8,748 nucleotides of DNA. Source: Nitrospinaceae bacterium. Its GTDB lineage: Bacteria > Nitrospinota > Nitrospinia > Nitrospinales > VA-1. Below the pieces are notes generated by a model, which saw nothing but the letters and a program-made list of their open reading frames with translations, searched no databases and was not told the origin of the DNA. The stretch is taken from assembly GCA_029261675.1 (NCBI GenBank), contig JAJDBA010000110.1:1-8748 (forward strand). Reading direction: 5' to 3'. Position numbers and translations under genes: made by a program. Shown piece after piece: positions 6,786 to 8,748 of the stretch; positions within the stretch are counted from its first letter, which is position 1; the number at the start of each line of letters is the position of its first letter.

Positions 6786-6813
6786 AGTATACTTAGGATT
6801 TAAGGCATGTCAA
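6786..6813 (-). promoter_or_regulatory. Near-consensus sigma-70 promoter of the secreted-protein gene
   Basis: On the minus strand TTGACA (6813-6808, six of six) and TATACT (6791-6786, five of six) are 16 bases apart and preceded by A/T-rich DNA. Transcription would start near 6779, leaving a leader of about 206 nt before the ATG at 6573. This is the strongest promoter match I see in the window. Confidence 0.75.
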
Positions 6814-6915
6814 CGATTATTTGTTGAGGGATAGATAAATAAGTATAATATATTGATATATAATGGTTTATAAGCAATAAAGGCTCACTTAAAAAACCAT
6901 CAAATATCCATATAT

Positions 6916-6931
6916 CCTATAAATATATAGG
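6916..6931. repeat. Small AT-rich palindrome
   Basis: CCTATA and TATAGG form a perfect six-base inverted repeat around AATA. It lies next to the distal copy of the TATTA-TCCTA motif (6932-6942). It may be part of the same binding-site cluster; alone it is too short to call. Confidence 0.35.
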
Positions 6932-6940
6932 TATTAGTCC

Positions 6941-6988
6941 TAAAAATTAAAACGCATATCGCTGAACAATAAAATAGGATGATAGCGT
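6941..6988 (-). terminator. Weak candidate terminator after the UDP-glucose pyrophosphorylase gene
   Basis: On the minus strand ACGC plus TATC (6988-6981) can pair with GATA plus GCGT (6960-6952) with one bulged T and a 20-base loop, followed by TTTAATTTTT (6951-6942). The stem is only eight pairs and the loop is large, so termination would be leaky. Confidence 0.3.
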
Positions 6989-6999
6989 ATTAGTGTTAA

Positions 7000-8340
7000 T
7001 CAGCACTCAATGCTTTCATTCTCTATTCTTCTTCCACTTTCAATAATGATGGGCTTACTGACACCGTTTAGCTTAACCCGTCCTTTTAAGAAAGCAGCAC
7101 CTTCAAAACGAGCTTGCCCAACAATATCTAAAGCTTCCAATTCCAACAAATCGGGTATTGTTGGAAAACATTTTTGAAAATCTTCCACCTGATGGAGGTT
7201 ATCTCCAAATGTTATTACTGGCAGAGACGATATTTTTCTTTCTTCATTTCGCACAAGCCTTCCCTCATCCAGATTGAAAATATTAGATTGCACCAGAAAA
7301 AGGTCTTCGGTTTTCTTTACCGGCATAAAACGGTCGCGCGAAACGCATAACCCCACCGCACCCGTAAAGCAATCTAAAGCCGAGCCAATAGCTGTTTCCA
7401 ACTGCACAACGGGTTTTCCTTGAATCGTTTTTCGATTAACAATCACATTTAAATTTAGAGGGCCTTCATGCATTTTTTCTTCGAGGGCCACTAGATTTAT
7501 CCAAATATTATTGGTATTAAAAACTGAGAATTTTTCCTGACTACAAAACTCATCTATATGCTCATCAGGTACCTGAGCAAGCTCAAGCAACTTTAGCCTG
7601 CCCTCATCCTCGTATAAAGTTCCTCCTTTAACATCTGCAGGGGTTTTAGGAGTCACCTCAATTAAAAAGGGTATCTTTTCCTCAACCATATGGTTCAGGA
7701 TCTTAGAATCCGCGACAGCCCCCAGGTTGTCTGCATTTGACATGAATAGGATATCTTTTCCCTGCTCGATCAAGCGCCGTAATATCCCCTGCTGTTCCAT
7801 ACAATTATAAAAATCGCCATGCCCCGGAGGGTACCATCCATATTCGTCCGGGCTCAGAGGTAAAAATGATTCAGCATCGACCCGGGGAAACATATTTTGC
7901 TTGAAAGTTATAACGGGCACATCACAGGCATCAAGAAACGCAGCTGTTTCTTTATCCGTATAAAAACTGTTCATCAACAACAAGGGAATATCTTTATTCC
8001 ATTTAGCATTTAATTGACGTACCTGTTCGACAATCAAGTCCATAAAAGTTTTTTCACCCTTCACTTTTATAAGAGACTTTGGCCCCGCACAGCCCATACT
8101 AGTCCCCAGCCCACCATTCAATTTACCTATAACGAGTCGGGAATAGTTATTGGAGGATGATTCTTCCAGAGAATCGTAATCCACCAAGCCATCCGGAGAA
8201 TGGATAGACGACCAGTCCTTAACTTTCGAAGGTTTATCTTGTACATGCATCAGTATCTGCAAAAACTGCTCGCACTGTGGCTCAGGAAGCCAACGATTCA
8301 AAATATTTACTATTTCTTTTTTAGATTGCAATATCCACAA
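7000..8340 (-). CDS. UTP--glucose-1-phosphate uridylyltransferase, eukaryotic (UDPGP) type
   Basis: This cytoplasmic enzyme makes UDP-glucose from UTP and glucose 1-phosphate for polysaccharides, glycolipids or trehalose. The sequence belongs to the UDPGP family of human and plant UGP2, not to the GalU type usual in bacteria. Visible family blocks are GKLNGGLGTSMGCAGPKSL at 72-90 (nucleotide loop), LLMNSF at 121-126, FPRV at 151-154, WYPPGHGDFY at 169-178, SNADNLGA at 201-208, VKGGTL at 237-242, FNTNNIWINL at 274-283, QLETAIGSA at 313-321 and RDRFMPVKKTEDLFLVQSN at 335-353. From about 400 the C-terminus looks like the left-handed beta-helix domain of UGP2. At 446 residues it is slightly shorter than the human protein, mainly at the N-terminus. 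The frame has no ATG: the first possible start is TTG at 8340, with another TTG at 8331. Neither has a good Shine-Dalgarno. It is divergent from the gene at 8410. Confidence 0.93.
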   Translation of the reverse strand: MWILQSKKEIVNILNRWLPEPQCEQFLQILMHVQDKPSKVKDWSSIHSPDGLVDYDSLEESSSNNYSRLVIGKLNGGLGTSMGCAGPKSLIKVKGEKTFMDLIVEQVRQLNAKWNKDIPLLLMNSFYTDKETAAFLDACDVPVITFKQNMFPRVDAESFLPLSPDEYGWYPPGHGDFYNCMEQQGILRRLIEQGKDILFMSNADNLGAVADSKILNHMVEEKIPFLIEVTPKTPADVKGGTLYEDEGRLKLLELAQVPDEHIDEFCSQEKFSVFNTNNIWINLVALEEKMHEGPLNLNVIVNRKTIQGKPVVQLETAIGSALDCFTGAVGLCVSRDRFMPVKKTEDLFLVQSNIFNLDEGRLVRNEERKISSLPVITFGDNLHQVEDFQKCFPTIPDLLELEALDIVGQARFEGAAFLKGRVKLNGVSKPIIIESGRRIENESIEC

Positions 8341-8409
8341 TTCCCATCAAAGGTTTTATGATAAAGTTCGTTCTCACTGAGTCGCCCCAAACTAGAGGCA
8401 TATTTTAGA
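8341..8409. promoter_or_regulatory. Divergent intergenic region with a symmetrical -10-like element
   Basis: These 69 bp must hold the control signals of two divergent genes. TTTATGATAAA (8355-8365) is nearly palindromic and reads TATGAT on the plus strand and TATCAT on the minus strand, each five of six to the -10 consensus. No good -35 box accompanies either. If used on the minus strand, the pyrophosphorylase leader would be only about ten bases. Confidence 0.25.
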
Positions 8410-8748
8410 ATGCTGATTTTTAAAAAAAATATTTATGAGCCAACTTCCCATCCTGAAAATATTGCCAATCAGGGTTTGGACCCTTATGATTTCATCTTCC
8501 ATTCGCTTATGACAGACCGGGAGATTTTTTTCGGACTCAATCAATTACCCGAGAGTGAAGGGCTGGAAAAATTTAAGACGTTATTCCCACATGCCTCTCT
8601 TTTCGGAAGCGTCTCCCTTCTCAATGACTTTTCCCGACGATTGTTTGAAGGCCTGATAGACAGAAGTATGTGGCATACCCTGAACGCCTATCATCTGACC
8701 TATATTTTCGACAGCTTACACGGCACCTATGAAGACTATAGCTATTCC
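8410..8748 (+). CDS. Unknown protein, N-terminal 113 residues (runs off right edge)
   Basis: An uninterrupted plus-strand frame starts at ATG 8410 and is still open at the window end. An in-frame stop at 8362-8364 with no other ATG, GTG or TTG between makes 8410 the natural start, and AGAGG (8394-8398) lies 11 bases before it, a slightly long but usable ribosome-binding distance. The product begins MLIFKKNIYEPTSHPENIAN and has no signal peptide or membrane segment. It is rich in aromatic residues, with runs such as DPYDFIFHSL at about 24-33 and YHLTYIFDSLHGTYEDY at about 94-110, and looks globular and cytoplasmic. I recognise no family or catalytic motif. The divergent pyrophosphorylase neighbour hints at, but does not show, a carbohydrate or envelope link. 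Confidence 0.7.
   Translation, partial: MLIFKKNIYEPTSHPENIANQGLDPYDFIFHSLMTDREIFFGLNQLPESEGLEKFKTLFPHASLFGSVSLLNDFSRRLFEGLIDRSMWHTLNAYHLTYIFDSLHGTYEDYSYS

Larger units (their letters stand above)
6574..6999. other. 427-bp AT-rich intergenic region
   Basis: No convincing gene lies here. On the minus strand it contains a weak terminator for the upstream pyrophosphorylase gene, a very AT-rich stretch (about 6830-6950) that could act as an UP element or bend, a strong promoter, and the long leader of the secreted-protein gene. Six TCCTA/TAGGA pentamers occur between 6748 and 6979. In the leader AGTCGC occurs twice, 15 bases apart (6697-6702 and 6712-6717). Short frames, for example 18 codons within the leader, lack usable ribosome-binding sites. 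Confidence 0.7.

Overview
The window is a contiguous piece of a moderately AT-rich bacterial chromosome. Ten protein genes or gene fragments are recognisable, and no tRNA, rRNA, insertion sequence or CRISPR array was seen. Genes are tightly packed on the minus strand, Shine-Dalgarno sites are visible at some starts, and two proteins have Sec signal peptides, so this is a bacterium and probably a Gram-negative one. A eukaryotic-type UDP-glucose pyrophosphorylase and an AlaC-type aminotransferase placed ahead of hom and thrC would fit a deltaproteobacterial or Nitrospinota-like lineage. That placement is inference and is not certain.

Positions 1-5015, minus strand, read as one operon in the order alaC-like aminotransferase, hom, thrC, a secreted FGE/SUMF1-fold protein, trxB. 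Gaps are 45 bp, 2 bp, a 4-base ATGA overlap, and 11 bp. Hom and ThrC carry aspartate semialdehyde towards threonine (with O-phosphohomoserine made elsewhere). The aminotransferase links glutamate with pyruvate or another 2-oxo acid. The two distal genes are unrelated by pathway: a probable periplasmic protein with the formylglycine-generating-enzyme fold but without its active-site cysteines, and thioredoxin reductase, which runs off the left edge with its CxxC motif just inside.

Positions 5016-5275 are a divergent control region. It holds a plausible minus-strand promoter for the operon, a perfect TATAAT box facing the other way, and a GC-richer island able to fold. The plus-strand gene uppP (undecaprenyl-diphosphate phosphatase, lipid-carrier recycling) follows. 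It converges with a small secreted-protein gene on the minus strand, and a strong 13-bp hairpin terminator lies between them.

Positions 6142-6999 are the most unusual part. An unrecognised 143-residue exported protein has its own strong sigma-70-type promoter, a roughly 200-nt untranslated leader beginning with a hairpin, an excellent ribosome-binding site and the strong terminator. Its upstream 427 bp are very AT-rich and contain a cluster of TCCTA/TAGGA sites, three of them in a longer GTATTA-TCCTA context.

Positions 7000-8340, minus strand, encode the UDP-glucose pyrophosphorylase, which supplies UDP-glucose for envelope polysaccharide or glycogen/trehalose chemistry. Its start is not an ATG. 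A divergent plus-strand gene of unknown function begins at 8410 and runs off the right edge.
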